The notes beneath the pieces are model-generated. The model was not told where the DNA came from, made no database searches, and was given only the letters and a program-made list of their open reading frames with translations. Source: Pseudomonadota bacterium (GTDB lineage: Bacteria > Myxococcota_A > UBA9160 > UBA4427). Taken from it: a stretch of DNA of 36,970 bases. Shown here one piece after another: positions 24,099 through 31,780 of this stretch. The stretch's first letter is position 1, and the number at the start of each line of letters is the position of its first letter. Made by a program: the position numbers and the translations under genes. The DNA is taken from the NCBI GenBank assembly GCA_027295775.1, contig JAPUKG010000288.1, forward strand, positions 1 to 36,970. Direction: 5' to 3'.

Positions 24099-24575
24099 CT
24101 AGACGGTGGCGGCGACGGGGACGGCCTGGCGGACGTTCTCAGCGCGGGCGCCGCGGGGGCCCTCCTGGACCACGTACTCGACGGCGTCGCCTTCGGAGAG
24201 GGCGTCGTAGTCGGCGGCGTTGAGGCCCGAGCGGTGGAAGAAGACCTCCTTGCCGTCGTCGCCGCGGATGAAGCCGAAGCCCCGGTCGCGCACCATCTTC
24301 TTGATCTTTCCACGGCACTTGGGACCGGAGGGCACCGGCGGGGCCAAGCGCTGTCGGCGGCGGCCGCGGGTGCGGCGCGGAGCGGAGTTCCGGAAGCGAT
24401 CGCTCGCGACGAACTCCTCACGGAATAGATGGACGGGGACCTCCAGGTCCTGGAGGTCGCTCTGCTCCGGGGAGAGCAGCACCTCGTCATCGCCGACTTC
24501 GACCACCGAGTAGCGCATGCTCGTGTTCTTGTGCGTAACGAGCAGGCCGGATTCGATCTCTTCCAGTGACAACAT
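24099..24575 (-). CDS. Cold-shock-domain protein with an N-terminal extra domain
   Basis: A 158-residue protein. Residues 88-155 are a cold shock domain: CRGKIKKMVRDRGFGFI with RNP1 at 98-103, EVFFHRSGL with RNP2 at 111-114, and the end EGPRGARAENVR. Residues 1-60 form a separate small beta-rich unit (LLVTHKNTSMRYSVVEVGDD and VPVHLFREEFVASDRF) that I cannot name. An Arg-rich linker (68-76) joins them. It should bind single-stranded nucleic acid and act as an RNA chaperone. The ATG at 24575 follows GAGG. A sigma-70 promoter about 90 nt upstream leaves a long leader with a hairpin, as in cold-shock genes. Confidence 0.9.
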   Translation of the reverse strand: MLSLEEIESGLLVTHKNTSMRYSVVEVGDDEVLLSPEQSDLQDLEVPVHLFREEFVASDRFRNSAPRRTRGRRRQRLAPPVPSGPKCRGKIKKMVRDRGFGFIRGDDGKEVFFHRSGLNAADYDALSEGDAVEYVVQEGPRGARAENVRQAVPVAATV

Positions 24576-24606
24576 GGCGCGACCTCGGTAGCTCTTCGCA
24601 CGCTTC

Positions 24607-24623
24607 GAGCAGTAGAGCTGCTC
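24607..24623 (-). promoter_or_regulatory. Hairpin in the cold-shock gene leader
   Basis: GAGCAG and CTGCTC form a 6-bp stem with a 5-nt loop in the untranslated leader, 32 nt before the start codon. It may be part of a temperature-sensitive leader; this is inference. Confidence 0.35.
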
Positions 24624-24670
24624 CCAGAAACGCGTTCCCGGGCGGCGAAGCCGGGAGCGAAGGGCGGCGT

Positions 24671-24699
24671 AACATAGGCGATGTCCCGAGTCCGGTCAA
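24671..24699 (-). promoter_or_regulatory. Sigma-70-type promoter of the cold-shock gene
   Basis: On the minus strand, TTGACC (24694-24699) and TATGTT (24671-24676) are separated by exactly 17 nt. Transcription would start near 24664 and give a leader of about 88 nt. Confidence 0.7.
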
Positions 24700-24732
24700 A
24701 CGTCGCTGACAGCGGCTCACCGCGGGAGGGCC

Positions 24733-26055
24733 ATGAGAAGTCCAGTGAGAAGTCGTTGGGCGCTCGCGTTCTGTTCGGCAATTGCCGCATCGTTGCTGAC
24801 GTGCGAGCACGCGAGCAACGACCGGGAAGGCCTGCTTCGGGTCGGCACGAGCGGCGATTACACGCCCTTCAGCTTCGCGCCGGCCGGGGGCGGCCTGGAT
24901 GGGTTCGACGTGGCTCTCGCCCGGGCGTACGCCGCAGACCGGGGCCTCCGCCTCGAGCTCGTCCCCTTCCGCTGGCCCGACCTGCTGGACGACCTCGCCG
25001 CCGGGCGCTTCGACGCGGCCCTCTCCGGCATCACGGTCCGCCCCGAACGTTCGGTGGTGGGCCGCTTCTCGGTCCCGCTGGCGGAGAGCGGCGCCCTGGT
25101 GCTGGTGCCCGAGGCCGCCGCGCTCGCGGACCTGGCGAGTCTCGACCGGGAGACCGTGCACATCGTCGTCAACGAGGGTGGCCATCTGGAGCGGGTCGCG
25201 CGGGGGCGCTTCCGCCGCGCGCAGATTCGGGCCATCGCGGACAACCCCGGGGTCCTGGAGGCGCTGGTCGAGGGCCGTGCAGACGCCGCCGTGACCGACA
25301 CGCTCGAGGCTCCTCGCTGGATGGCGGGGCGAGCGCTCCGGGCGCTCGGGCCGTTCACGCTGGACCGCAAGGCCGCCCTGGTCCGGGCGGACCGGCCCGA
25401 GCTCGCCGCCGATCTCGACGCCTGGTTGCTGGACCGGGAGGCGAGCGGCCGGCTCGAGTTGCTCCGCCGGGAGTACCTGGGCGTGGTCTCCTCCCGGACG
25501 GCGGCCCCGGTCTCCGCGCTGTTCGCGTCCATCGACGAGCGGCTCTCGCTCATGCCCTTCGTGGCCGACGCCAAGCGGGCTCAGGGGCTTCCTGTAGTGA
25601 ACACCGAGGTCGAGGAGCGCGTGATCCGCTCGGCCGTGGCCGGCGTGCGCCGCGCGGAGGTCGGGACGAACGCTGCGCCCCTGGCGGAGGAGGCGGTGGA
25701 GCGGCTCTTCCGGTCACTCATCGACGCGGCGGTGGCGGTGCAGCACGCCACCCTGGCGACGCCAGCGGACCCCGGGCGGCAGCCCCTCGACCTCCAGGAG
25801 CAGATCCGGCCGGCGCTCCTGCGCATCGGGGAGCGCATCGCCGCGCTCCTGGTGCACCTCCCCGCACGGCTGGACGCCGACCGCGTGCGGCAGAGCGCGG
25901 CGCGGGAGCTGCGCAACCTCCGCCTCCAGCCCGACGTGCGGGACGGGCACAGCCGAGCCATCGCCGACGCCGTCCTCGGTCTACGCGCGGCCGAGGGCGC
26001 GGACCAGGAGTCCAGCCAGCACGGGGAACACGACGCAGGCCGCGTAGCGCAATAG
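24733..26055 (+). CDS. Exported cyclohexadienyl dehydratase-chorismate mutase (AroQ gamma) fusion
   Basis: A 440-residue protein with an N-terminal export signal (ALAFCSAIAASLLTC; Cys24 might be lipidated, though the lipobox is atypical). Residues about 36-255 have the solute-binding fold of PheC-type cyclohexadienyl dehydratases: RVGTSGDYTPFSF, GFDVALARAYA, GRFDAALSGITVRPER and EGRADAAVTDTLEA. Residues about 260-400 match secreted AroQ gamma chorismate mutase: IDERLSLMPFVADAKRAQGL, PVVNTEVEERVI, then IRPALLRIGERI. Together these would turn chorismate into prephenate and then phenylpyruvate outside the cytoplasm. The ATG follows GGGAGG. The last ~25 codons run over the converging permease gene (75-nt overlap). 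The PheC-type assignment rests on fold motifs, so another ligand-binding role is possible. Confidence 0.82.
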   Translation: MRSPVRSRWALAFCSAIAASLLTCEHASNDREGLLRVGTSGDYTPFSFAPAGGGLDGFDVALARAYAADRGLRLELVPFRWPDLLDDLAAGRFDAALSGITVRPERSVVGRFSVPLAESGALVLVPEAAALADLASLDRETVHIVVNEGGHLERVARGRFRRAQIRAIADNPGVLEALVEGRADAAVTDTLEAPRWMAGRALRALGPFTLDRKAALVRADRPELAADLDAWLLDREASGRLELLRREYLGVVSSRTAAPVSALFASIDERLSLMPFVADAKRAQGLPVVNTEVEERVIRSAVAGVRRAEVGTNAAPLAEEAVERLFRSLIDAAVAVQHATLATPADPGRQPLDLQEQIRPALLRIGERIAALLVHLPARLDADRVRQSAARELRNLRLQPDVRDGHSRAIADAVLGLRAAEGADQESSQHGEHDAGRVAQ

Positions 26056-26529
26056 TGCGAAGCGCCAGCCGAGGATCGGCACCTCCCAGGCCACCAGACG
26101 CTGCACCGCCAGCAGCGACCAGCCCGTCAGGTAGGCGACCACGGCGGCGGGGGCGGCGCCCGATCGCAGCAGCGCCGCCGCCAAAGGCATGGAGACGAAG
26201 GGGCCGGCCGGCGTCATCATCCCGGCGACCGCGGCGATCAGGATGCCGCGAACGCCCGCCTGCTCTCCCAGCGCGCCGCTCACCCACTCGTGGGGCACGA
26301 GCTTCTCGGCGAGCCCGGCGGCGAGGAACGAAACCGCGATGATCGCGGCGAAGCGGAGCAGCAGGCTCGCGCCGTTGCCCAGGCCCTCACCGAGGAGCTC
26401 CCGCCCCCCCTTCTGGTAGGCGAGCACGCACAGCACGGCGAGCACCGCCAACATCATCCACAGCGTCCGGTCCGACAGAGGCGCAAGCAGGGACAACGGT
26501 CCGCTCCTTCCCGTGGCTCGCTCCGCCAT
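25981..26529 (-). CDS. Permease-like integral membrane protein
   Basis: A 182-residue protein with about five hydrophobic helices: WMMLAVLAVLCVLAY, LLLRFAAIIAVSFLAAGLAE, GILIAAVAGMMTPAGPFVSM, PAAVVAYLTGWSLLAV and YAACVVFPVLAGLLV. The MMTPAGPFVSMPL block resembles the conserved site of the UPF0718/ArsP permease group, which moves organoarsenicals or unknown substrates; this protein is about half their usual size. The ATG at 26529 overlaps the upstream queuosine-salvage gene stop by one base (TGATG). The pairing suggests shared use, possibly uptake of a queuosine-related compound, but that is inference. Confidence 0.75.
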   Translation of the reverse strand: MAERATGRSGPLSLLAPLSDRTLWMMLAVLAVLCVLAYQKGGRELLGEGLGNGASLLLRFAAIIAVSFLAAGLAEKLVPHEWVSGALGEQAGVRGILIAAVAGMMTPAGPFVSMPLAAALLRSGAAPAAVVAYLTGWSLLAVQRLVAWEVPILGWRFALLRYAACVVFPVLAGLLVRALGRA

Positions 26530-27488
26530 CAATAGTAGACCGATCGCGCGCGGTGCCGCGGGTGCGCCTTCATGTCCGGGCGCTGGCCCCGGTTCCACAG
26601 GAGATGGTCGAGACGCCCCGCGCTGGCCCAGCCGCCCCCGGATCGGATACTCGCCACCATGCGTTCCACCGCGTGCAGCCCCACGGCGCGGATCTCGACC
26701 TCCTCCGTCGATCCCGCCAGCAGCGGCTCCTCGCGGTCGATCCGCTGTGCCAGGTCCGGTGCGTAGCGGAGCACGCCCTCGCGCCGCAGCACGTGGGGCA
26801 CGAGGTTGTCGGCGAAGATCGTGAGCTGGTCGAGATCGCCGAAGCGGCCCGGCCCCTCTCCCCCGAAGGCCAGTGAGAGATCCGACGCGGTGAGCTGAGC
26901 GCGCTTGTAGAGGGGAACCGCTTCCCCCGCATATTGGGAGACGTCGCGGTAGTACGGCATCTCGCCCAGCAGGTGGACCAGCTTCTCCGCCGACTCTCCC
27001 GCGGCGGCCACGAGCGCCTCGTAACGACCGTCGTACTTCTCCTCCAGGAGCGTTCCGAGCTGTCGCAGCGCCTCCGCGAAGTGACCCATGAGCTCGCTCA
27101 TTTCGAGGACCGACAGGTCCTGACCAAAGACCTCGGCGCATTCTCGCGCATCGACCGCTCGGATCTCGGCCGCGCTCCAGGCGCCGCACTCCTCGAATCG
27201 CTCCTTCAGGCCCATGGCCATGGTGAAGTAGCCCGAGCAGCCGGGCCGCTTGTTCATCTGGGGGAACCAGCCCGAGCCGAAGTTGAGCGCGCCGAGGGTC
27301 ACGACGTAGGCGAGGGTCTCTTCGGCGCGGCCGAGGTGGTGGTGTTCCGGGTCGAGAACGCCGGGCTCCAGCGCCTGGGACGCCAGCTCCGACGCCAGCG
27401 ACTCGAGTCGCTCGTCGTCGATGTGGACCGAGTGCGCGCGCTCCGCCACCCGCGCCGCCGCGCGGCGGATCTCGGCGAACAGTCCCAT
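26529..27488 (-). CDS. Queuosine-salvage protein (DUF2419/Qng1 family, queuosine nucleotide N-glycosylase)
   Basis: A 319-residue protein that matches the DUF2419 pattern known from human QNG1 (C9orf64) and bacterial homologues, which release queuine from queuosine 5'-phosphate. Blocks in order: ETLAYVVTLGALNFGSGWFP, SAEKLVHLLGEMPYYRD, LYKRAQLTASDLSLAFGG, LTIFADNLVPHVLRREGVLRY, EVEIRAVGLHAVERM and the final RARSVYY. The same order and the HRxRxxYY ending are typical. It is full length. It starts right after the lipid kinase stop with no gap and overlaps the permease start by one base. No tgt or queuine synthesis gene is in the window. Confidence 0.85.
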   Translation of the reverse strand: MGLFAEIRRAAARVAERAHSVHIDDERLESLASELASQALEPGVLDPEHHHLGRAEETLAYVVTLGALNFGSGWFPQMNKRPGCSGYFTMAMGLKERFEECGAWSAAEIRAVDARECAEVFGQDLSVLEMSELMGHFAEALRQLGTLLEEKYDGRYEALVAAAGESAEKLVHLLGEMPYYRDVSQYAGEAVPLYKRAQLTASDLSLAFGGEGPGRFGDLDQLTIFADNLVPHVLRREGVLRYAPDLAQRIDREEPLLAGSTEEVEIRAVGLHAVERMVASIRSGGGWASAGRLDHLLWNRGQRPDMKAHPRHRARSVYY

Positions 27489-28418
27489 CTAGGCGGGCAT
27501 CCCGAACAGGGTCAGGGCGCCGGGAAGGAGCTCGATCGTCGCGGGCAGGCTGCCCAGAGGCTCCCCGTCCACCTCGAGCCACACCTCGCCGGGCGCCGCG
27601 TCCGCCTCGATGAGGACACCGCGGTGCACGGAGACCGCCGGATCGGCCAGGTGCCGACCGCGGTAGATCGGCGGGAACCGCGAGAGCAGGGCGAGCTTCC
27701 CGACGCCCTCCACCAGAACCAGGTCGAGCTGTGCGTCGTCGGGACGAGCGTCCGGCGCGATCTGCATGCCGCCGCCGAAGTAGCGACCGTTGGCGGCGGC
27801 AGCCAGGACGACGGGCCCCCGGTGCACCACCCGACCATCGATGCGCACCATCACGTCCTGCGGTCGGTAGCGCGCGATGCCGCGCAGCGTTCCGATCAGG
27901 AAGGAGAGGGTTCCCCCCAGTGCCTTGGGCGCCCGATTCACCAGCTGGGCGACCAACCCGCTGATCCCGAAGCTCGCCACGTTCAGGAAGAACTGGGTCT
28001 GCTGTTTACCGTCGTTGCCCAAGAAGGTGATGCGGCCGGCGTCGATCCGGCGCGTGTTGCCGCGCGCCAGGCCCTCGATGGCGGCGCCGAGATCGCGCGG
28101 CAGCTCGAGCACGCGGGCCAGATCACCACCGGTGCCGAGCGGCAGGACGCCCACCTGCGCGTAGGACGCCAGGTCCGCAGCGAGCAACCCGCTCGCCACC
28201 TCGCTGGTGGTTCCGTCGCCGCCCGCCACCACCAGACGCTCCACGCCGGCGCGCACCGCCTCGCGCGCGATCCGCTCCGCGTCTCGCGGGCCCCGCGTCT
28301 GCTCCACCTCGAGCGAGCCGAGCGCATCCCGCAGCTTCGCCTCCACCTGCCTCCAGCGGCGGCCGGTGGCCCCGTTCCGGCTGGCGGGATTGACGATGAC
28401 CAGGTAGCGCGCCGGCAT
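27489..28418 (-). CDS. Diacylglycerol kinase-family lipid kinase (YegS/BmrU-like)
   Basis: A 309-residue protein of the DAGK catalytic family. The N-terminal ARYLVIVNPASRNG is followed by the nucleotide-binding VVAGGDGTTSEVASGLL near residue 65 and GVLPLGTGGDLARVLELPRD near 93. The C-terminal beta-rich domain has GRYFGGGMQIAPDARPDDAQL and EVDGEPLG. It should phosphorylate diacylglycerol or a related lipid alcohol with ATP at the membrane. The ATG at 28418 has TACCCT 6 nt upstream and no Shine-Dalgarno, so it may also be transcribed alone. It lies 27 nt after glpD. Confidence 0.9.
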   Translation of the reverse strand: MPARYLVIVNPASRNGATGRRWRQVEAKLRDALGSLEVEQTRGPRDAERIAREAVRAGVERLVVAGGDGTTSEVASGLLAADLASYAQVGVLPLGTGGDLARVLELPRDLGAAIEGLARGNTRRIDAGRITFLGNDGKQQTQFFLNVASFGISGLVAQLVNRAPKALGGTLSFLIGTLRGIARYRPQDVMVRIDGRVVHRGPVVLAAAANGRYFGGGMQIAPDARPDDAQLDLVLVEGVGKLALLSRFPPIYRGRHLADPAVSVHRGVLIEADAAPGEVWLEVDGEPLGSLPATIELLPGALTLFGMPA

Positions 28419-28424
28419 GGCCCC

Positions 28425-28430
28425 AGGGTA
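28425..28430 (-). promoter_or_regulatory. Candidate -10 box, leaderless
   Basis: TACCCT on the minus strand lies 6 nt before the lipid kinase ATG. It could give a second transcript for the last three genes of the run. Confidence 0.35.
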
Positions 28431-28445
28431 GATCACGAGCCCTGG

Positions 28446-30119
28446 CTAGGCCGCTGCGGTCTCCTCCGACTCGGCGCCGGGCGCGACGATCTGGTAGCGC
28501 CGGCGGACCGCGGCCGCGTAGCCGGCCGTCTCCTCTTCGGTGCGGGCCGCGTCCCAGCCCGCCGCCCGGGCCGCCGTCGCGGCGATCCGGTCGAGCTGGA
28601 GCAGGCCCTGGCCCTCGGCGAAGATCGCGAGCCGCATTCGCCGTTCCAGGAGGTCGCACAGCGTTACGGGGCACTCGGTGCGGATGGACCACGGGATCTC
28701 GGCGTAGAGGAAGCGGGACGCCCCGATCGGCTGGCGGAGCTCTTCGTCGGCCTCCTTCAGGAGGGTCTCCGACGCGGAGCCGTAGGCGCGCACCAGATGT
28801 TCGGCAGTCGCGCCCGACACGCCGAAACGGGCGCACAGGGAAACTTCGAGCTCGGCCGGATCGCAGCCGTCTTCGCGGAGCGCGTGCTGCGCCGTGAGGC
28901 TCGGACCCGCGGCGCCCCTCCGCGACACGGGCAGCTTCGCCACAGCTCGGTCGACGATGCGCTCTGCGGTCGCCCGATAGGTCGTGAGCTTACCGCCCGC
29001 CGCAGAGATCAGGCCCGATGGATCCTCGTAGATGCGGTCCTCGCGCGATACCGACGAGGACGGGGACGTCTCGTCGGCCGTCGCAACCAGGGGGCGCACC
29101 CCGGCAAAGACCGAGCGCAGGTCATTGGTGGTGAGCGCCGCCTTCGGAAACGCCTCGTTGGCCGCCGACAACAGGTAGTGGACCTCCTCGATGCGCACCA
29201 CGGGCTCGTCGATCTCGTCGCTGAACGCGTCGGTGGTTCCGAGCAGCGAGACGTCCTCCCAGGGCGCAAGGAACACGAGGCGGCCGTCGGACGCCTCGAA
29301 GATGACCGCTACCTCGGACTGGATCCGGCTGCGGGGGATCACCAGGTGGATGCCCTTGGCGGGCCGGATCTCGGGCTTCGCGAGCGGGCGATCGAGCCCG
29401 CGCAGCCGCTCGACGGCGGGCCCAGCCGCGTTCACCACGACCCGGGCCTCGATGGCGCAGGTGCGTCCGCGGGCGAGATCGCGGATGCGCGCGCCCGAGA
29501 GCCGGCCGTCGCTCCCGCGCAGGAAGTCGAAGACCTCGGCGTGGTTCACGGCCTCGCCGCCGAAACGGCGCGCACTCCTGATGGTCTCGAGCACCAGCCG
29601 GGCATCGTCCACCTGGGCGTCGTGGTAGAGGCCTGCGCCGAGGAGCCCGTCGCGGCGAAGGTCGCGGCAGTAGTCGGACACCTGGTCGGGCTTGAGCATG
29701 CGAGAGCGCGTGCTCGACCGGAAGTTGGCCAGAGCCGAGTAGACGAACAGGACGGCGCGGACCTGCCAGAGCGGAAGCTTGCCGCCGGAAAAGGCGGGCA
29801 GGATGAAGGGAAGGGGGCGCACCAGGTGTGGGTCGCGGGCCATCAACAGATCGCGCTCGCGACACGCCTCCCGGGTCACCCGAAGCTGGCCCTCCCCGAT
29901 GTAGCGCATGCCGCCGTGAATCATCTTGGACGAGCGACTGGACGTGCCCGCCGCGAAGTCCGTGCGCTCGACCAGGAGCGCGCGAAGCCCGCGGCTGGCC
30001 GCGTCGCGCAGCACGCCCGCCCCGGTGATGCCGCCGCCCACGACCAGCACGTCGACACCGTCGCGCTCGGCCCGGGTCAGCGCCTCGCTGCGCTCCGCCA
30101 GGGACCAGGCGGCGCTCAC
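28446..30119 (-). CDS. glpD: FAD-dependent glycerol-3-phosphate dehydrogenase
   Basis: A 557-residue flavoprotein. The FAD-binding start is LVVGGGITGAGVLRDAASRG near residue 26, then TDFAAGTSSRSSKMIHGGMRYI, ARVVVNAAGPAVE, and GVRPLVATADETSPSS before SAAGGKLTTYRATAERIVD. These blocks match GlpD, which oxidises glycerol-3-phosphate to DHAP at the membrane and feeds the quinone pool. The GTG at 30119 overlaps the upstream flavoenzyme stop in GTGA. The open frame continues far upstream, but only as a shadow of that gene. Its partner may use the DHAP, which is inference. Confidence 0.94.
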   Translation of the reverse strand: MSAAWSLAERSEALTRAERDGVDVLVVGGGITGAGVLRDAASRGLRALLVERTDFAAGTSSRSSKMIHGGMRYIGEGQLRVTREACRERDLLMARDPHLVRPLPFILPAFSGGKLPLWQVRAVLFVYSALANFRSSTRSRMLKPDQVSDYCRDLRRDGLLGAGLYHDAQVDDARLVLETIRSARRFGGEAVNHAEVFDFLRGSDGRLSGARIRDLARGRTCAIEARVVVNAAGPAVERLRGLDRPLAKPEIRPAKGIHLVIPRSRIQSEVAVIFEASDGRLVFLAPWEDVSLLGTTDAFSDEIDEPVVRIEEVHYLLSAANEAFPKAALTTNDLRSVFAGVRPLVATADETSPSSSVSREDRIYEDPSGLISAAGGKLTTYRATAERIVDRAVAKLPVSRRGAAGPSLTAQHALREDGCDPAELEVSLCARFGVSGATAEHLVRAYGSASETLLKEADEELRQPIGASRFLYAEIPWSIRTECPVTLCDLLERRMRLAIFAEGQGLLQLDRIAATAARAAGWDAARTEEETAGYAAAVRRRYQIVAPGAESEETAAA

Positions 30120-31780
30120 AGGAGCTTCCCCGGATTCATGATGCCGGCGGGATCGAGGGCGCCCTTCAGCGAGCGAAGGGCCGCCAGACCGAGTGATCCC
30201 TTCTCCGTCTCCATCCACGGCCGGTGGTCCGATCCGACGCCGTGGTGGTGGGACAGGGTGCCGCCCGCCGAGAGGATCGCGTCGGTGACGTCGCGCTTGA
30301 TCGCCGTCCACTGGGACACCTCGCGGGAGGCGTCGACGGGATAGAGGACCGTGAAGTAGAGACACGCGCCGTCGAGGTAGCTGTGAGACAGGTGCGTCAT
30401 GGCGAACCCGCCCCCGGAGTGGCGCTCGGCGGCGTCCCGGATGACGCGCACCACCGACTCGTGGCCGCTCTCCAGGACGCCCCACGAGAAGGCGGTCTCG
30501 AAGGTATCCACGGCCACGCCGCGATCCAGCATCCAGTCGCGCAGGTACGGCGTGCGGAAGCGCTCGCGGCGCCAGCTCCGGCCCGGCGAGCGGCCGAGGG
30601 GGACGCCGCCGTGGGCCCGCGCCACGCTGCGCGCCCGCGACACTGCCGCCCTCACCGCCCCAGCGCCTCCCTCGGCGCCGTACAGGAGGGCCGCACTGTC
30701 GTCGCGGTAGCCCAGTCTCGCGAGCCCGGAGAAGACCCAGTCGACCGGGTCGATGCGCTTCTCGGGGTCGTGCCGCTGGAGTCGCGAGAGCCCGGTCTCC
30801 GCTCCGTCGGAGAGGCGCAGGAGCGAGAGGCCCGCCCGCCCGCGCACGAGCTCGCGCACCGCCTCGACTCCGTCGTGGAAGCTCCGGAACAGGATCGCGC
30901 GCTCGTCGGAAGACTCCGGTGCCGGCGCGACGCGAACCGTGGCCTCGACGATCACGCCCAGGGTCCCCTCGGAGCCCAGCACGAGCTGGTTCAGATCCGG
31001 CCCCGTCGCGGAGCGGGGAACCGTCGCCGTGCGAACCACACCTTCCGGCGTCACCAGACGAACGGCCACGAGCAGCTCGTCGATGGCGCCGTAGCGGTCG
31101 GACAGCTGGCCGGAGGAGCGGGTGGCGACCCAGCCGCCAAGTGTCGAGTGCTCGAAGGACTGGGGGAAGTGGCCCAGGGTGAGCCCGTGGCCGGCGAGCG
31201 CCACCTCCAGCGCCGGCCCATCGATCCCGGCGCCGAAGGTCGCCAGGCCGCTTTGGCCGTCGATGCGGATCACGGCATCGAGCCGGGTCGTGTCGAGGGC
31301 GATGCTCCCCGCCTGGCCCGGCGCGAGATGGGGCTCGACGCCGCCGACCACGCTGCTCGCCCCGCCGACGGGCACCACCGCCAGCTGGCACTCCGCCGCG
31401 ATACGGAGTACCGCGACGACCGCCGCCTCGTCCGCGGGCGCGACGATGGCGTCCGGCGCCGACTCGATCTCGCCCCGCCGCAGGCGAAAGAGGTCGGGCA
31501 GGCTCCGCCCCAGGGCGTGGGTGACGCGGGCGGCGGCGTCGGTGCGCACGGCCGCCTCGCCGCACGCGCCGCGCAGACGGGCCAGAATCGACTCGGAGAG
31601 GCGGGGGGGCGGAAGCTTCACCTCGGAGAGCTCCGCGCGAGACGGATTGGGCGTGAGCACGCTCCCCAGGCGGCGGCCCAGCTCCTCGATCATCCACTGG
31701 GCGCGCGCCGGAGAGAAGCTCGCGGCGGCCTCCGGCCGCCCCCATCCCTTCCAGTTGAGCGACGCCCGCTCGAGGCTCAC
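30116..31780 (-). CDS. FAD-linked oxidase of the alkyl-dihydroxyacetone-phosphate synthase type
   Basis: A 554-residue protein. The opening LNWKGWG is typical of AGPS-like proteins. The PCMH-type FAD domain follows: VVPVGGASSVVGGVEPH, FGAGIDGPALEVALAGHGLTLGH and STLGGWVATRSSGQLSDRYG, then LVLGSEGTLGVI. The C-terminal part has FAMTHLSHSY, GTLSHHHGVGSDHRPW (the His-rich active-site block) and the ending DPAGIMNPGKLL. In eukaryotes AGPS exchanges acyl for alkyl on DHAP to start ether-lipid synthesis; many bacterial homologues have unproved roles. It overlaps glpD and the regulator by 4 nt on each side, linking it to DHAP/glycerol-phosphate metabolism. Confidence 0.88.
   Translation of the reverse strand: MSLERASLNWKGWGRPEAAASFSPARAQWMIEELGRRLGSVLTPNPSRAELSEVKLPPPRLSESILARLRGACGEAAVRTDAAARVTHALGRSLPDLFRLRRGEIESAPDAIVAPADEAAVVAVLRIAAECQLAVVPVGGASSVVGGVEPHLAPGQAGSIALDTTRLDAVIRIDGQSGLATFGAGIDGPALEVALAGHGLTLGHFPQSFEHSTLGGWVATRSSGQLSDRYGAIDELLVAVRLVTPEGVVRTATVPRSATGPDLNQLVLGSEGTLGVIVEATVRVAPAPESSDERAILFRSFHDGVEAVRELVRGRAGLSLLRLSDGAETGLSRLQRHDPEKRIDPVDWVFSGLARLGYRDDSAALLYGAEGGAGAVRAAVSRARSVARAHGGVPLGRSPGRSWRRERFRTPYLRDWMLDRGVAVDTFETAFSWGVLESGHESVVRVIRDAAERHSGGGFAMTHLSHSYLDGACLYFTVLYPVDASREVSQWTAIKRDVTDAILSAGGTLSHHHGVGSDHRPWMETEKGSLGLAALRSLKGALDPAGIMNPGKLL

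Noticed and set aside
26934-30344. Plus-strand open frame of 1136 codons antisense to the lipid operon
   Set aside because: It is the mirror of real genes with clear motifs (glpD, lipid kinase, queuosine salvage). It is rich in Arg, Ala, Gly and His with no family. High GC content makes such shadows common.
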